Source of the DNA: Bombiscardovia nodaiensis
GTDB taxonomy: Bacteria; Actinomycetota; Actinomycetes; Actinomycetales; Bifidobacteriaceae
Length of the DNA stretch: 64,000 nt
Direction of reading: 5' to 3'
Assembly: GCA_033127725.1 (NCBI GenBank)
Contig: AP026798.1
Location: 496,001 to 560,000 of the forward strand
Within the stretch, counting starts at the first letter, position 1. Each line of letters opens with the position of its first letter. Under the pieces are notes generated by a model. That model ran no database searches, was not told the origin of the DNA, and saw only the letters and a program-made list of their open reading frames with translations. Both the position numbers and the translations under genes were made by a program. This document shows, one piece after another, positions 27,902 to 37,268 of this stretch.

Positions 27902-28564
27902 ATGCCACAACCAAAAAAGGGTCCACGTCTGGCTTCGAGCCCGGCCCATGAGCGTCTGATGCTAGCCAATATGGCTACCAGCCTGTTTGCTCACGGCCGC
28001 ATCACCACGACCCTGCCCAAGGCTAAGCGCCTGCGCCCCCTGGCTGAGCGCCTGATCACTTTTGCTAAGCGGGGAGATCTGAGCTCTCGGCGTCGCGTCA
28101 TGCGCGTCATCCGTGACAAGTCCATCGTCCACAAGCTCTTTACTGAGATTGCCCAGCAGATGGAACAGCGCGAGGGTGGTTACACCCGTATTACCCGCAT
28201 CGCCCCCCGTAAGGGAGACAACGCTCCTCAGGCCGTCATTGAGCTCGTAACTGAGCCTCTGTCCGCCAAGAAGTCCACTGTTCGCGAAGCCGAGGCTGCC
28301 ACCAAGCAGGCCGCCAAGGAAGCTCAGCAGGACGACGACAAGGAGATGGCAGCAGCAACTGAGGCAGCCATCACCGAGGGCATGGCTGAAGACGCCACTA
28401 AGCAGGCCGTGGAAGCCAATGAGTCCGGCGAGGACGTGGCTGAGGCTGATCAGGCTGCTGTAGACCTGCAGAAGGAGTCCAAGAAGGACGAAGCTGCAGA
28501 GGCAGAGGCTGAAGAGGACGCCGATGTGGCTGAGGAAGCCGCTGAGGCTGACAGCGAGAAGTAG
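27902..28564 (+). CDS. rplQ: 50S ribosomal protein L17 with long acidic C-terminal extension
   Basis: The bL17 core ([58 protein letters not shown]) occupies ~120 residues. It is followed by a ~100-residue Ala/Glu/Asp-rich tail with almost no aromatic residues, giving 220 residues in total versus ~125 in E. coli. Extended L17 is typical of bifidobacteria and other actinobacteria. It is the last r-protein of the alpha cluster. Confidence 0.97.
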   Translation: MPQPKKGPRLASSPAHERLMLANMATSLFAHGRITTTLPKAKRLRPLAERLITFAKRGDLSSRRRVMRVIRDKSIVHKLFTEIAQQMEQREGGYTRITRIAPRKGDNAPQAVIELVTEPLSAKKSTVREAEAATKQAAKEAQQDDDKEMAAATEAAITEGMAEDATKQAVEANESGEDVAEADQAAVDLQKESKKDEAAEAEAEEDADVAEEAAEADSEK

Positions 28565-28619
28565 TAGCTGTTTGCTTCAGCTGTCGTCTACAAAACGTAG
28601 CGTAATAGCGTAAAACGAT

Positions 28620-28652
28620 GTGTGGGCTGGGGATAACCCCGGCCCACACTTG
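28620..28652 (+). terminator. Terminator of the alpha operon, after rplQ
   Basis: GTGTGGGC..GGGG pairs with CCCC..GCCCACAC around ATAA, followed by TTGTAT. The T-tract is weak, so some read-through into truA is possible. Confidence 0.7.
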
Positions 28653-28756
28653 TATCTGGAGAAGGTTCTGGATAATTGAGTTGTAGGTAGCGCGTGCGTG
28701 TGTGCAGAAAGGGCTTGCAGCGGGAAGCAAGCGGAGTAAAGAGATGGGGGTGGAGT

Positions 28757-29884
28757 GTGCAGGCTCAAATGGTCAGACTCAGAATTGACCTTGCCTACGA
28801 CGGCAGTGATTTCTACGGCTGGGCCCGGCAGCCAGGTTTGAGAACCGTTCAAGGCGAGCTTGAAGGGGCCTTGCGCAAGGTGCTCCATCTGGCCCGCCCT
28901 GCTGAGCATACATCTGCCGGGGGAGCGTCAGGAGGCCAGGGACAGGCCGAGGCTGAGTCTGAAGCCGTGGCTAGTCAGGTGAGCACCCCTAATGCCGGAG
29001 CAGAGGCTGACGCTGAGAACGCTGACGAAAGTACTGAGACCGGGCCTTGGGAGCCACGCCTGGTCGTCGCGGGGCGGACTGATACCGGGGTCCACGCCGC
29101 CCAGCAGGTCTGCCACCTAGATATACCCCAAGAAATATTGCTCTTGGTGGTGGGGCATATGGACAGTGAGCCGGCCCTGGCTTTGGAACGACGCTTGCAG
29201 CATGTGCTCCCCTTCGACATTGCGGTCCACTCCGTTACCGTAGCGCCGAAAGGCTTTGACGCCCGCTTTTCGGCCCTGGAGCGCACATACGTCTACCGGG
29301 TCTGCGACAACCCCGCTAGGTTGGATCCCCGAATGAGAGCCTTTGTGCTGCCCGTCCGCCACCCGCTCGATATTGAAGCCATGAACGAAGCGGCAGCTGC
29401 GGCTATTGGCTTGCATGACTTCGGCTCGTTTGCCACCGCGAATGAAGGCGGTACGACCATACGCCAGGTGAAGTATGCCCACTGGGATCGGGTGCCCAGC
29501 AATCCGCTCCTGCATAATCCGCCCCAAGAGGGGGGTGAGCCGAGTCAGGCAGCTGGCCAAGTGGGCACTGCCTACCAGGTTCCGGCTGTGGAGTCAGGTT
29601 TGGTCTGTTTCACGATTGTGGCCGATGCCTTTGCCCACAACATGGTCCGCTCTCTGGTCAATGCCTGCCTGCGAGTGGGCCAGGGTAAGCAGAGCGTTCA
29701 CTGGTTCCGGCAGAAGCTAGCACAGCCCGTCAGAGAGGGCGCTACGGGGCCTGTGGAGGCCCGTGGACTCAGTTTGGAACATGTGTCCTATCCGCCGGCC
29801 GATCAGCTGGCAGAGCGGGCACAGGCCATCCGAGCCAAGCGTTCTCCAGCTGAGCTCGTCAAGCCTGATGGCGAGCTACAATAG
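28757..29884 (+). CDS. truA: tRNA pseudouridine(38-40) synthase
   Basis: TruA modifies U38-U40 in the anticodon arm of tRNAs. It shows the RLRIDLAYDGSDFYGWARQPGLRTVQGELEGAL start, the catalytic Asp in [18 protein letters not shown], and RTYVYRV, HDFGSFA and HNMVRSLV motifs. An Ala/Glu/Ser-rich insertion of ~65 residues sits just before the catalytic loop. It makes the protein ~375 residues versus ~270 in E. coli. The start is uncertain: GTG at 28757 or ATG at 28769; a frame from 28694 is unlikely. It follows rplQ as in many Gram-positives. Confidence 0.95.
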   Translation: MQAQMVRLRIDLAYDGSDFYGWARQPGLRTVQGELEGALRKVLHLARPAEHTSAGGASGGQGQAEAESEAVASQVSTPNAGAEADAENADESTETGPWEPRLVVAGRTDTGVHAAQQVCHLDIPQEILLLVVGHMDSEPALALERRLQHVLPFDIAVHSVTVAPKGFDARFSALERTYVYRVCDNPARLDPRMRAFVLPVRHPLDIEAMNEAAAAAIGLHDFGSFATANEGGTTIRQVKYAHWDRVPSNPLLHNPPQEGGEPSQAAGQVGTAYQVPAVESGLVCFTIVADAFAHNMVRSLVNACLRVGQGKQSVHWFRQKLAQPVREGATGPVEARGLSLEHVSYPPADQLAERAQAIRAKRSPAELVKPDGELQ

Positions 29885-29980
29885 GCCAATCTGCCTGGCA
29901 GGCGCGCCAGTGTTTTGCGGTCGCTCACCTGTGGCATAATAGAACGGTTGCTGCCAGGACTTAGTTTGGCGGCACGTAAT

Positions 29981-30069
29981 GGATAAGTGTCCGAGCGGTC
30001 TAAGGAGCACGCCTCGAAAGCGTGTGAGGGCAACCCCCTCCGCGAGTTCGAATCTCGCCTTATCCGCCA
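29981..30069 (+). tRNA. tRNA-Ser (anticodon CGA)
   Basis: The acceptor stem GGATAAG (29981-29987) pairs with CTTATCC (30059-30065), with discriminator G and encoded CCA. The anticodon stem CACGC/GCGTG frames the loop CTCGAAA, giving CGA. A long variable arm (GAGGGcaaCCCCCTC region) and a GTTCGAATC T-loop are typical of class II tRNA-Ser. Confidence 0.96.
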
Positions 30070-30074
30070 TCAGG

Positions 30075-30101
30075 AGCCCTGGGTTTACGCCCGGGGCTTT
30101 T
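30075..30101 (+). terminator. Terminator of the tRNA-Ser gene
   Basis: AGCCC-T-GGG pairs with CCC-G-GGGCT around TTTACG, followed by TTTT(G). It also overlaps the 3' end of the possible broken gene on the opposite strand. Confidence 0.85.
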
Positions 30102-30449
30102 GCATTACGTTGCGGTGCTGGGTCAGTTTTCGAATGCTAAAGACTGGTAGGGCGTCTAGTGCAAAACCTATAAACGGGTTGAGGGGGGCAAAATCTAAGA
30201 AGCTCCCAAGGACGTCCGGCCACAGCATGAATGGGGCCAGCAGTAGCGCGGCTATGAGGGCCAAAGCGGAAGTGTTGATGAGAATTTCCGTCCAAGTGTG
30301 AATCTTGGACCAGGCCGAATAAATGCCAAAGCGATGAAGATAGACCCATTTGCTTTGGCGGGTATGGCTCCTAAGACGGCCACCATCATCAGTGTCTCGT
30401 TCAAGGCCATTAAGAGGAAGTAGAGCCAGCCTTCAAGCAGGAGGAACAC
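30085..30449 (-). pseudogene. Possible frameshifted small membrane protein gene
   Basis: On the minus strand, a frame from GTG 30449 encodes a hydrophobic helix (LLLEGWLYFLLMALNETLMMVAVLGAIPA). The neighbouring frame, without a start codon, then encodes KWVYLHRFGIYSAWSKI followed by LINTSALALIAALLLAPFMLW and SFLDFAPLNPFIGFALDALPVF, ending at TAA 30085. Joined by a single frameshift near 30350, the two would give a ~120-residue protein with about three membrane segments. I do not recognise the family. It could be a decayed gene, a sequencing error, or chance. Confidence 0.35.
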
Positions 30450-30937
30450 TTAAGGTATAGCATACGTATCTGCTGACGGACTCATTGGCGAATTGCCTGC
30501 GGATTGCGCTCTTCGGTGAGCCTGACACTCGGCGGACCGATTTCTCCGTTTGCTGCCCGATCCCTACTATATGTGCAGGCTGCTGACTTGCATAGTGCTG
30601 TGTGCTGGCGGTAATACTGATGACGATTGCTGCTTCGGCGCCCCCCATGCTGGTCTGAATTTTGCTTTCAGCCAATTTTTGAGCTAACGGTGAAGAGAAA
30701 AACCCGGCGTACTCGGGCTGCAAAACTGGCGGAAAACTGGGGGAATTGTCTGCGGCGTGGGGGAGTGGGAGGAAGCTGGGCGGCGGAGATTCTCGATACG
30801 GTTCGATAGAGATTTTGATACAGTGGACAAATCGTAATTCTATGGGGCGGATACGTTCAATGAACTGAACGCTTCTGGCCTGTGGAAGCACCGACGTAGT
30901 TGCCACAGATAATGAAGTCAAGTGAGAGGGAGTCAAC
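30450..30937. other. Gene-free stretch upstream of the MFS gene
   Basis: About 490 bp with no convincing coding sequence. A 168-codon minus-strand frame exists but has a low-complexity, unlikely composition. Presumably this stretch holds the promoter and operator of the transporter/beta-glucosidase pair. No clear LacI-type palindrome was found by eye. Confidence 0.4.
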
Positions 30938-32257
30938 ATGAAAGATACTCACAGGTCGAACGAGGAGGCACAGGCAGCGACCCCTCCCCTCAGGAGTTCT
31001 GAGCTAGCCACCAATCTCGCTCCCGATACAGGTAAACCATTAACAAAGAGCAACAGTATCCGCTTCGCCTGCGGTTTTGCGCTGGTCTCTATTTTGTGGG
31101 CGCTGCCCTTCTTCATGGGTGCGAGCGTCCTTCTGCCCCACATTTTCGATGGTATGAAGGGTGTTTCCGCTGAAGGCGCCATCGGCTTAGTGAATTCGAT
31201 CAGCGCTGTATTCTCCCTGGTTGCCAACATAGTATTCGGCGCTCTCTCCGACATGTCTCGCTTCAAGGTGGGCAAGCGCACACCTTGGGTGATCGTGGGC
31301 GGCATTATCGCCGCTGTCGGTTACGTGATTGCGTTCAACACACAGAGCTTGGCCATAGTGGTCGCTGGTTGGTGCGTGGTTCAGGTGGGGCTCAACTGCA
31401 TTATCGCTCCAGCTGTGGCCGTGCTCTCCGACCGCATTCCCGAACTGACTCGTGGCACTTTCTCTGCCCTCTACGGCGCAGGCATGATTGTGGGCCAGCA
31501 GTTGGGTACGTTCGTGGGTTCCTTCTTCCTTTCGAACGTCCACACTGGTGCCATTCTTGGTACAGCAATCTTCTTCTTCTCTGGCATTATTGTCGTGCTG
31601 GTCTGGCCGCGCGAGCAGTCCGCAGCAACCAACGCTACTAAGGTGTCTGCAGCAGAAATTGCTCGCTCCTTCATTCCGCCAACCAAGGGCGCCCGCGACT
31701 TCTACCTGGCTTTGGGTGGTCGCTTGGTCTTCGTTATTGGCGCTTTCATGATTTCCGGCTACCAGCTCTTTATCTTGCAAAAGTACATTAATTTGAGCTT
31801 GGATGACGCTCAGACTGCCTTGCAGGTGCTTTCAATTATTACGGTGATTACCACGATTGCAGCCTCCGCGGTCTCTGGCCCGCTCTCTGATTTCCTCCAG
31901 CGCCGCAAGATTATTGTGGCCGCTTCGACCGTCTTGTTTGCTGTCGGCATGGCTGTTCCCTTCTTCATGCCCTCAGCTACCGGCATGTATATTTATGCGG
32001 CTCTGGCAGGTATTGCCAACGGCTGCTATATGTCTGTGGATCAGGCGCTCAATGTGGACGTGCTCCCGAACCCGGAAGAGGCTGGCAAGGATTTGGGCAT
32101 TCTCAACTTGGCCAACACGGTCGGCCAGGTGCTCGCGCCCGTCTTTACCACTCGGGTCATCGCCATGACTGGTGGCTACAAGATGATCTTCCCAGTAGCT
32201 ATTGTCTTCCTGCTGGTGGGTACCTTCTTCATCATGGCCATTCGCAAGGTCAAGTAA
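30938..32257 (+). CDS. MFS transporter, probable sugar (beta-glucoside) permease
   Basis: The 439-residue protein has a ~38-residue hydrophilic N-terminus and then twelve predicted TM segments. The loop between TM2 and TM3 reads GALSDMSRFKVGKRTPWVIVGG, the D-x-R-x-G-(K/R)-R/K-x-PW pattern of GPH/MFS sugar symporters. Its second-half partner loop reads GPLSDFLQRRKIIV. The GH3 beta-glucosidase gene follows 79 bp downstream, so uptake of beta-linked disaccharides or plant glucosides for cytoplasmic hydrolysis is the likely role. The exact substrate is not visible. AGAGGGAG precedes the ATG. Confidence 0.88.
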   Translation: MKDTHRSNEEAQAATPPLRSSELATNLAPDTGKPLTKSNSIRFACGFALVSILWALPFFMGASVLLPHIFDGMKGVSAEGAIGLVNSISAVFSLVANIVFGALSDMSRFKVGKRTPWVIVGGIIAAVGYVIAFNTQSLAIVVAGWCVVQVGLNCIIAPAVAVLSDRIPELTRGTFSALYGAGMIVGQQLGTFVGSFFLSNVHTGAILGTAIFFFSGIIVVLVWPREQSAATNATKVSAAEIARSFIPPTKGARDFYLALGGRLVFVIGAFMISGYQLFILQKYINLSLDDAQTALQVLSIITVITTIAASAVSGPLSDFLQRRKIIVAASTVLFAVGMAVPFFMPSATGMYIYAALAGIANGCYMSVDQALNVDVLPNPEEAGKDLGILNLANTVGQVLAPVFTTRVIAMTGGYKMIFPVAIVFLLVGTFFIMAIRKVK

Positions 32258-32336
32258 ACGTTGTAATAAGCATGTCGTTTCGCCTGTGCCTAGCTCGGCG
32301 AGTTAGGGTGGGCGGCGGCCTGTGGAAAGGAATATC

Positions 32337-34577
32337 ATGACAGAACACACTCATGTGAAAGTCAGCGATTTGAGCTTGGAAGAGGAAGCCTCGCTGACTT
32401 CCGGATCCGATTCCTGGCACGTTCAGGGACTGGAAGAGCAAGGTCTCGAAGGCTACATGATTACCGACGGCCCTTACGGTCTGCGTAAGGCCAAGGACTC
32501 GGCTTCTAACGATGTATATGGCTCTGTGCCAGCTACTTGCTTCCCGCCCACCGCGGGTCTGGCATCCTCTTGGAACCCAGAACTCACCCGCGAGGTGGGT
32601 CAGGCCATGGGCGAGGAGTGCGTGCAGGAGAAAGTTGCCGTCATCCTGGGCCCCGGCGTGAACATTAAGCGCAGTCCCTTGGGAGGCCGTAACTTTGAGT
32701 ATTGGTCAGAAGACCCAGTGCTCACCGGCCATCAGGCTGCCGAACTGGTCAACGGTGTGCAATCTCAAGGCATTGGTACCTCTGTTAAGCACTTCGCCGC
32801 CAACAATCAGGAAACCGAGCGCCTGCGCGCCAGCTCCGATATGGACGAGCGCACCCTGCGTGAGATCTACCTGCCAGCTTTCGAGTACATCGTGAAGCAT
32901 GCCAAGCCTTGGACGCTCATGTGCGCATACAACCGTTTGAATGGCGTGTTTGGTTCCGAGAACCGTCGATTGATGACGGACATTCTGCGCGACGAATGGG
33001 GCTTCGACGGCATTGTGATGTCTGATTGGGGAGCAGTTCACAACCGCGCTGCCGCCCTGAACGCAGGCCTCAATTTGGAGATGCCACCTTCGGCCAGCGA
33101 TGGCGAAGTAGTCGAAGCAGTCAAGGCTGGCGAGCTCAGCAAGGAGCAGCTCGACAAGATGGCTCAGGGCATGATTGACCTGATTGAGAAGGCCAAGCCT
33201 GCTATGTCTCGCGAAGGCTACCGCTACGATGTGGAAGCCCACAACCAGGTGGCCCGCCAGGCAGCTTGCGAATCGGTAGTATTGCTCAAGAATGAGGACT
33301 CCATCCTGCCTCTGCGCAAGGGCGAGAAGGTAGCTGTTATCGGTGAGTTCGCTCGCACTCCGCGCTATCAGGGCGGCGGCTCCTCCCACATCACCCCTAC
33401 AGTGGTTACCAACGCGCTCGATGCTTTCGAGCATTCAGGCGTGGAAGTGGACTTCGCTCCCGGCTTTACCCTTGACGACGCTGCTCAAGACGAAGAGCTG
33501 ACTCAAGAGGCTCTGCATGTAGCCAAGCAGGCCGATAAGGTCGTGCTCTTCCTCGGCTTGCCTGAAGATGCTGAGTCCGAGGGATTCGATCGCACCAGCC
33601 TCGACATGCCTGCCAAGCAGGTAGAGCTCCTGGCTAAGGTGAGCGAAGTCAATCCGAACACGGTTGTGGTATTGTCCAACGGCTCCGTGGTGAGCTTGAC
33701 TGATTGGCTGCCACAGGCCAAGGCTGTGCTTGAGGCATGGCTGCTGGGTCAGGCTGGCGGTCAGGCAATCGTTGATCTGCTGCTGGGTGAGGCAAACCCC
33801 TCGGGCAAGCTGGCTCAGACCATTCCGATGCATTTGAGCGATGACCCCACCGTTATGAACTTCCCTGGTGAAGAGGGCCATGTGCGCTACGGCGAGGGCG
33901 TGTTTGTGGGATATCGTTACTACGACACGTTTGACAAGCCCGTGCTTTTCCCCTTCGGCTTCGGTCTGTCTTATGCCAACTTCGAAGTTACCGACGTATC
34001 TGTAGAGAAGTCCGGCAAGAACCAAGTGAGCGTGCAGGCCACGGTTACCAACGTTTCCAACGTTGATGGCGCTCAAACGGTGCAGGTCTACGTGGCTCCA
34101 GGGCAGGCAAGGGTCAACCGCCCCTCCCACGAGCTTAAGGCCTTCAAGAAGGTCTTCCTCAAGGCAGGGGAGTCTAAGAGCGTCTCTATGAGCTTGGATG
34201 AGCGTGACTTTGCCTACTGGTCTCAGACTATGAACGATTGGCACGCCGAGGCTGGCACTTACGGCATCGAAGTTGCCACTTCTTCTCGCGACATTGTCAA
34301 GCGCGTTGACGTAGAGATTGAGGGCGACGGCAAGAGCTTCCGTCTGAACGAAGAGTCCAGCATGGGCGAGTGGGAAGAAGATCCGATTGGCGCTCCCATT
34401 CTGCGCAAGAAGGTTGAGGAGCTGGAAGCCGAGGGCGTGCATTTGCCCGACGATCCGAACACGATGATTCTCTTCCGTACTATGCCGATGGGTACTGTAG
34501 TGACCTTCTCTGGCGCTGACGGTCGCAAGGTAACGCGCGATCTGCTGGCTGCTTACCAAGCTGTAACAGCTGAGTAA
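32337..34577 (+). CDS. Glycoside hydrolase family 3 beta-glucosidase
   Basis: This 746-residue enzyme has no signal peptide, so it is cytoplasmic. Domains in order: GH3 N-terminal barrel (~35-300) with ITDGPYGLR, HFAANNQETER and the catalytic nucleophile Asp about residue 230 in IVMSDWGAV; GH3 C-terminal domain (~320-560) with VAVIGEFARTPRYQGGGSSHI; and a fibronectin III-like domain (~600-680: HELKAFKKVFLKAGESKSVSMSLDERDFAYW). A final ~60-residue helical extension ends the chain. It releases glucose from beta-glucosides; other specificities such as beta-xylosidase cannot be excluded. The ATG at 32337 has GGAAAGG upstream. It probably forms an operon with the MFS permease. Confidence 0.95.
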   Translation: MTEHTHVKVSDLSLEEEASLTSGSDSWHVQGLEEQGLEGYMITDGPYGLRKAKDSASNDVYGSVPATCFPPTAGLASSWNPELTREVGQAMGEECVQEKVAVILGPGVNIKRSPLGGRNFEYWSEDPVLTGHQAAELVNGVQSQGIGTSVKHFAANNQETERLRASSDMDERTLREIYLPAFEYIVKHAKPWTLMCAYNRLNGVFGSENRRLMTDILRDEWGFDGIVMSDWGAVHNRAAALNAGLNLEMPPSASDGEVVEAVKAGELSKEQLDKMAQGMIDLIEKAKPAMSREGYRYDVEAHNQVARQAACESVVLLKNEDSILPLRKGEKVAVIGEFARTPRYQGGGSSHITPTVVTNALDAFEHSGVEVDFAPGFTLDDAAQDEELTQEALHVAKQADKVVLFLGLPEDAESEGFDRTSLDMPAKQVELLAKVSEVNPNTVVVLSNGSVVSLTDWLPQAKAVLEAWLLGQAGGQAIVDLLLGEANPSGKLAQTIPMHLSDDPTVMNFPGEEGHVRYGEGVFVGYRYYDTFDKPVLFPFGFGLSYANFEVTDVSVEKSGKNQVSVQATVTNVSNVDGAQTVQVYVAPGQARVNRPSHELKAFKKVFLKAGESKSVSMSLDERDFAYWSQTMNDWHAEAGTYGIEVATSSRDIVKRVDVEIEGDGKSFRLNEESSMGEWEEDPIGAPILRKKVEELEAEGVHLPDDPNTMILFRTMPMGTVVTFSGADGRKVTRDLLAAYQAVTAE

Positions 34578-34597
34578 GAGCCTCACAGTTAAGAAAT

Positions 34598-34640
34598 AAC
34601 CCGCTGCTAAGACCCGCATCTGGTCTTGGCGGCGGGTTTT
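34598..34640 (+). terminator. Terminator after the GH3 gene
   Basis: AACCCGC..GC..AGACC pairs with GGTCT..GC..GCGGGTT around a short loop, followed by TT. Confidence 0.9.
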
Positions 34641-34785
34641 GCCATGCTGGGCAGACTAGCGCGGCCTAGGCTGGAGGCCCACTGGAAGTAGCCAAGGCGA
34701 GAGGGAACGCACCAGCCCGATGCCGGCAAATGTATAGACAACGTATAGCGTTTGTATGGGCTTTGCCCGTGAATTGTTGAGTTTA

Positions 34786-35757
34786 TTAGTCGTCTGCGGG
34801 AGTGCGGAAGAGCGCTTGGTCGAAGCTGGGGTAGCCCAAGCTGAAAGCGCTGTACCAGCGGGCTGTGGTCAGCATGGCTAGCGTTTGCTGAGGCCTGTTT
34901 GGCGCAGTTTGGGTGGTTCCTGCCTTGGACGAGTGCTCGTCCTTGGTGTCGGGGGTATTCATGTTGGAAGATTGGGGTTCAGCCGTTGCGGTTGGGCTCT
35001 CTTCGTTCACGGTGAGTAAGGCTCGGGCGCAGTTGGCTTCCACCACGGCCTCGGTGGGGGCTTGCAGACCGTTAGCGTGGTCAGCCATCGTGTCTGGGTG
35101 GTCGAGCAGGGGCTGGGCCGAATAGACGCCCTGCCGGGGATCCTTGTCGGCTGCTGCGGCGAATTGTTGGGCAGCAGCGTGGTGGAGGTCTCCGGCTTTG
35201 AGTAAGGCGTTGCTGTTGCTCGTCCTGCGGGCGGCTATCAGCGTCATGCTAAAGCCGGCAGCATCCTCGCACTGTGCTGCGTGAGCTGCCTGAGTAGGGC
35301 TGAAGGCGTGAACGGTGGTTTCCAAGGCTTGTGCGGCCTGAGCTCCCAGTTCTTGTGGGTCCGGCAGGTTGACGCTGTCTGACGGGGTCTGTCGCGCCCG
35401 CTGCTGGGCGGTATACCATGACAGGCCTGAGCGAGTGGTGGCCTCGCCAAAGCGGGTGGGGCAGCTGATGGCCACCTGCAGCCAAGCTTGAGCAGATGAC
35501 TTGAGAGCGAGTGTCTGCATAGCCGCTGGGTCGCTGGCTAGCTGGCTGGCCTCCTGGACCCGCTGTTCGGCACTCTCGCAGGAGCTCATCTTCACGGCAG
35601 CACCTGCTGGGTCGAGTTGCTCCAAACTCATCTGTGAAGAGCAGGCAGCAAGCGATGGCAGTAGGGCGCACAGGAGAAGGGCCAGCGTACGACGGGCCAT
35701 TTTTTTGGTTCTCGGCGATCGGTTCGACCGCGTTTTGAAGCCCGTAAGTGTCTGCAT
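34786..35757 (-). CDS. Hypothetical lipoprotein
   Basis: The protein has up to 323 residues, with a basic n-region, a hydrophobic core and a lipobox LAAC (MARRTLALLLCALLPSLAAC), so it should be a membrane-anchored lipoprotein. If translation begins at the internal Met (35700) the signal peptide is standard; the frame start at 35757 adds 19 residues. The mature part is Ala/Gln-rich and helical (LASDPAAMQTLALKSSAQAWLQ; HHAAAQQFAAAADKDP), with an acidic Thr/Ser/Asn-rich linker near residue 270. I do not recognise a domain. It is divergent from nusA. Confidence 0.75.
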   Translation of the reverse strand: MQTLTGFKTRSNRSPRTKKMARRTLALLLCALLPSLAACSSQMSLEQLDPAGAAVKMSSCESAEQRVQEASQLASDPAAMQTLALKSSAQAWLQVAISCPTRFGEATTRSGLSWYTAQQRARQTPSDSVNLPDPQELGAQAAQALETTVHAFSPTQAAHAAQCEDAAGFSMTLIAARRTSNSNALLKAGDLHHAAAQQFAAAADKDPRQGVYSAQPLLDHPDTMADHANGLQAPTEAVVEANCARALLTVNEESPTATAEPQSSNMNTPDTKDEHSSKAGTTQTAPNRPQQTLAMLTTARWYSAFSLGYPSFDQALFRTPADD

Positions 35758-35836
35758 GAAAGGCTAGAATAGTCTGAATTGTAGACTGTGGGCTAATTGG
35801 CCTCACACGACGTATAACTTCATAGGAGGTCTTGAC

Positions 35837-37084
35837 ATGGAATTGGACCTGGCTGAGATTCATCAGTTAGCAGCAGAACAAGGAATAGATGCCGAGACCT
35901 TGGACCAAGCTCTGCAAGAAGCCCTCCGTTTGGCTTATTCAAAAACACCTCACGCATCGAAGCACGCCCGGGTGGAACTCGACGACCGGGCTGGCACAAT
36001 GACGATTTGGGCTCAGGATGAAATCCCGCAAGAGCCCAGCGAAGACAACCCTCACCCGACCCCACGCTTGGGCGAAGAGTATGACGACACGCCTCAAAAC
36101 TTTGGGCGTGTGGCCGCTGCCACCGCTCGTGGCGTGCTCGACGACCTCTTCCGTCAGGCTGAGGACAAGCGCATTTTCGGCGCCTTTGCAGGGCAAAAAG
36201 AGCATTTGGTGACTGGCGTGGTGCAGCAAGATGCCTCAGACCCCAACAATGTGCATGTCTCTGTAGGCGATGTGGAAGCCATTCTGCCCCGGCGCGAGCA
36301 GGTGCCAGGGGAGCGCTACCGGCACGGACAGCGTATTCGCGTGTATGTGGTCACGGTCTCTCGCGGTTTTAAGGGCCCAGAAATTGTGGTATCGCGCTCC
36401 CACCCCGGCTTGGTGCGTAGGCTCTTTGAGTTGGAAGTGCCTGAGCTCAACTCCGGTGCCGTTTCGATTATGGGGATTGCGCGTGAGGCTGGCGCTCGCA
36501 CGAAGATTGCTGTGAAAGCCAACGCTAAGGGTGTGAATCCCAAGGGTGCGTTGATTGGGCCCAGCGGCTCGCGTGTGCGTGCGGTCATGGAGAACTTAGG
36601 TGAGGAGAAGATCGACATTGTGGACTGGTCCGACGATCCGGCCCAGTTCATTGCCGCTGCCCTCTCACCAGCAACCGTGCGCGAAGTCAAGGTCGTTTCA
36701 GCTCGTAATCAGACGGCCATAGCCTACATTCGTGATGCTCAGCTCTCGCTCGCCATCGGCAAAGAAGGACAGAACGCCCGACTGGCCGCTAAGTTGACCG
36801 GTTGGAAGATTGGCATTGAATCCTTGGAGTCGCACCTGGCTAAAATGCAGGCGCAAGAGCAGCTCCAGGCGGCCGAGAAGCAGGCCAAGGCAGCGAATGA
36901 GGACTCGGCCAGCCAAACTGCCGAAGGCGCGTCTGAATCTGCCCAGAGCACCACCGGGTCTGAGCAGAGCGAGTCAAGCGCTCAGCCTGACCAAGCTCAG
37001 GCAGTAGGACCGGAGGCTGGACAGGCCGAAGATTCAGGCGCTGCCAGTGGTTCAGTTGCTTCTCCTGCGGGCGAATCGGACTGA
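35837..37084 (+). CDS. nusA: Transcription termination/antitermination protein NusA
   Basis: The 415-residue protein has a NusA N-terminal RNA-polymerase-binding domain (MELDLAEIHQLAAEQGIDAETLDQALQEAL), an S1 domain (~125-190, LVTGVV..VSVGDVEAILPRREQVPGERYRHGQRIRVYV) and two KH domains (GALIGPSGSRVRAVMENLGEEKIDIVDW; LAIGKEGQNARLAAKLTGWKIGIES). It ends in a Gln/Ser/Ala/Glu-rich tail of ~80 residues instead of E. coli-type acidic repeats. AGGAGG precedes the ATG. rimP and ylxR, often flanking nusA, are not here. Confidence 0.97.
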   Translation: MELDLAEIHQLAAEQGIDAETLDQALQEALRLAYSKTPHASKHARVELDDRAGTMTIWAQDEIPQEPSEDNPHPTPRLGEEYDDTPQNFGRVAAATARGVLDDLFRQAEDKRIFGAFAGQKEHLVTGVVQQDASDPNNVHVSVGDVEAILPRREQVPGERYRHGQRIRVYVVTVSRGFKGPEIVVSRSHPGLVRRLFELEVPELNSGAVSIMGIAREAGARTKIAVKANAKGVNPKGALIGPSGSRVRAVMENLGEEKIDIVDWSDDPAQFIAAALSPATVREVKVVSARNQTAIAYIRDAQLSLAIGKEGQNARLAAKLTGWKIGIESLESHLAKMQAQEQLQAAEKQAKAANEDSASQTAEGASESAQSTTGSEQSESSAQPDQAQAVGPEAGQAEDSGAASGSVASPAGESD

Positions 37085-37117
37085 CGTAAACATCCGTATG
37101 CACGAGTATGCTTGAAA

Positions 37118-37157
37118 CCGTATCCGAAGTGAGCGGCTTCAAGCTGCCCGGATACGG
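37118..37157 (+). other. Intercistronic hairpin between nusA and infB
   Basis: CCGTATCCG pairs perfectly with CGGATACGG (9 bp) around a ~22-base arm. No T-tract follows. It may be an attenuator or RNA-processing site in the nusA-infB transcript. Confidence 0.6.
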
Positions 37158-37268
37158 CAAAGAGACGAGGTAACACAATCATGGTCGCACGATGAGACAG
37201 GATATGTTCACCGTCAAATTGGAATGACTGCGCCTTCATACGCGCGGTCGGTGTAAGGAGAAAAATAA

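Noticed and set aside
30433..30939. Minus-strand frame of 168 codons upstream of the MFS gene
   Set aside because: Composition is Ser/Pro/Gln-rich without domain or membrane pattern, it ends exactly at the MFS start region, and it has no ribosome-binding site.
37085..37268. ylxR or rimP-type gene beside nusA
   Set aside because: No frame of suitable length or motif exists between nusA and infB, and the gene upstream of nusA is a divergent lipoprotein.
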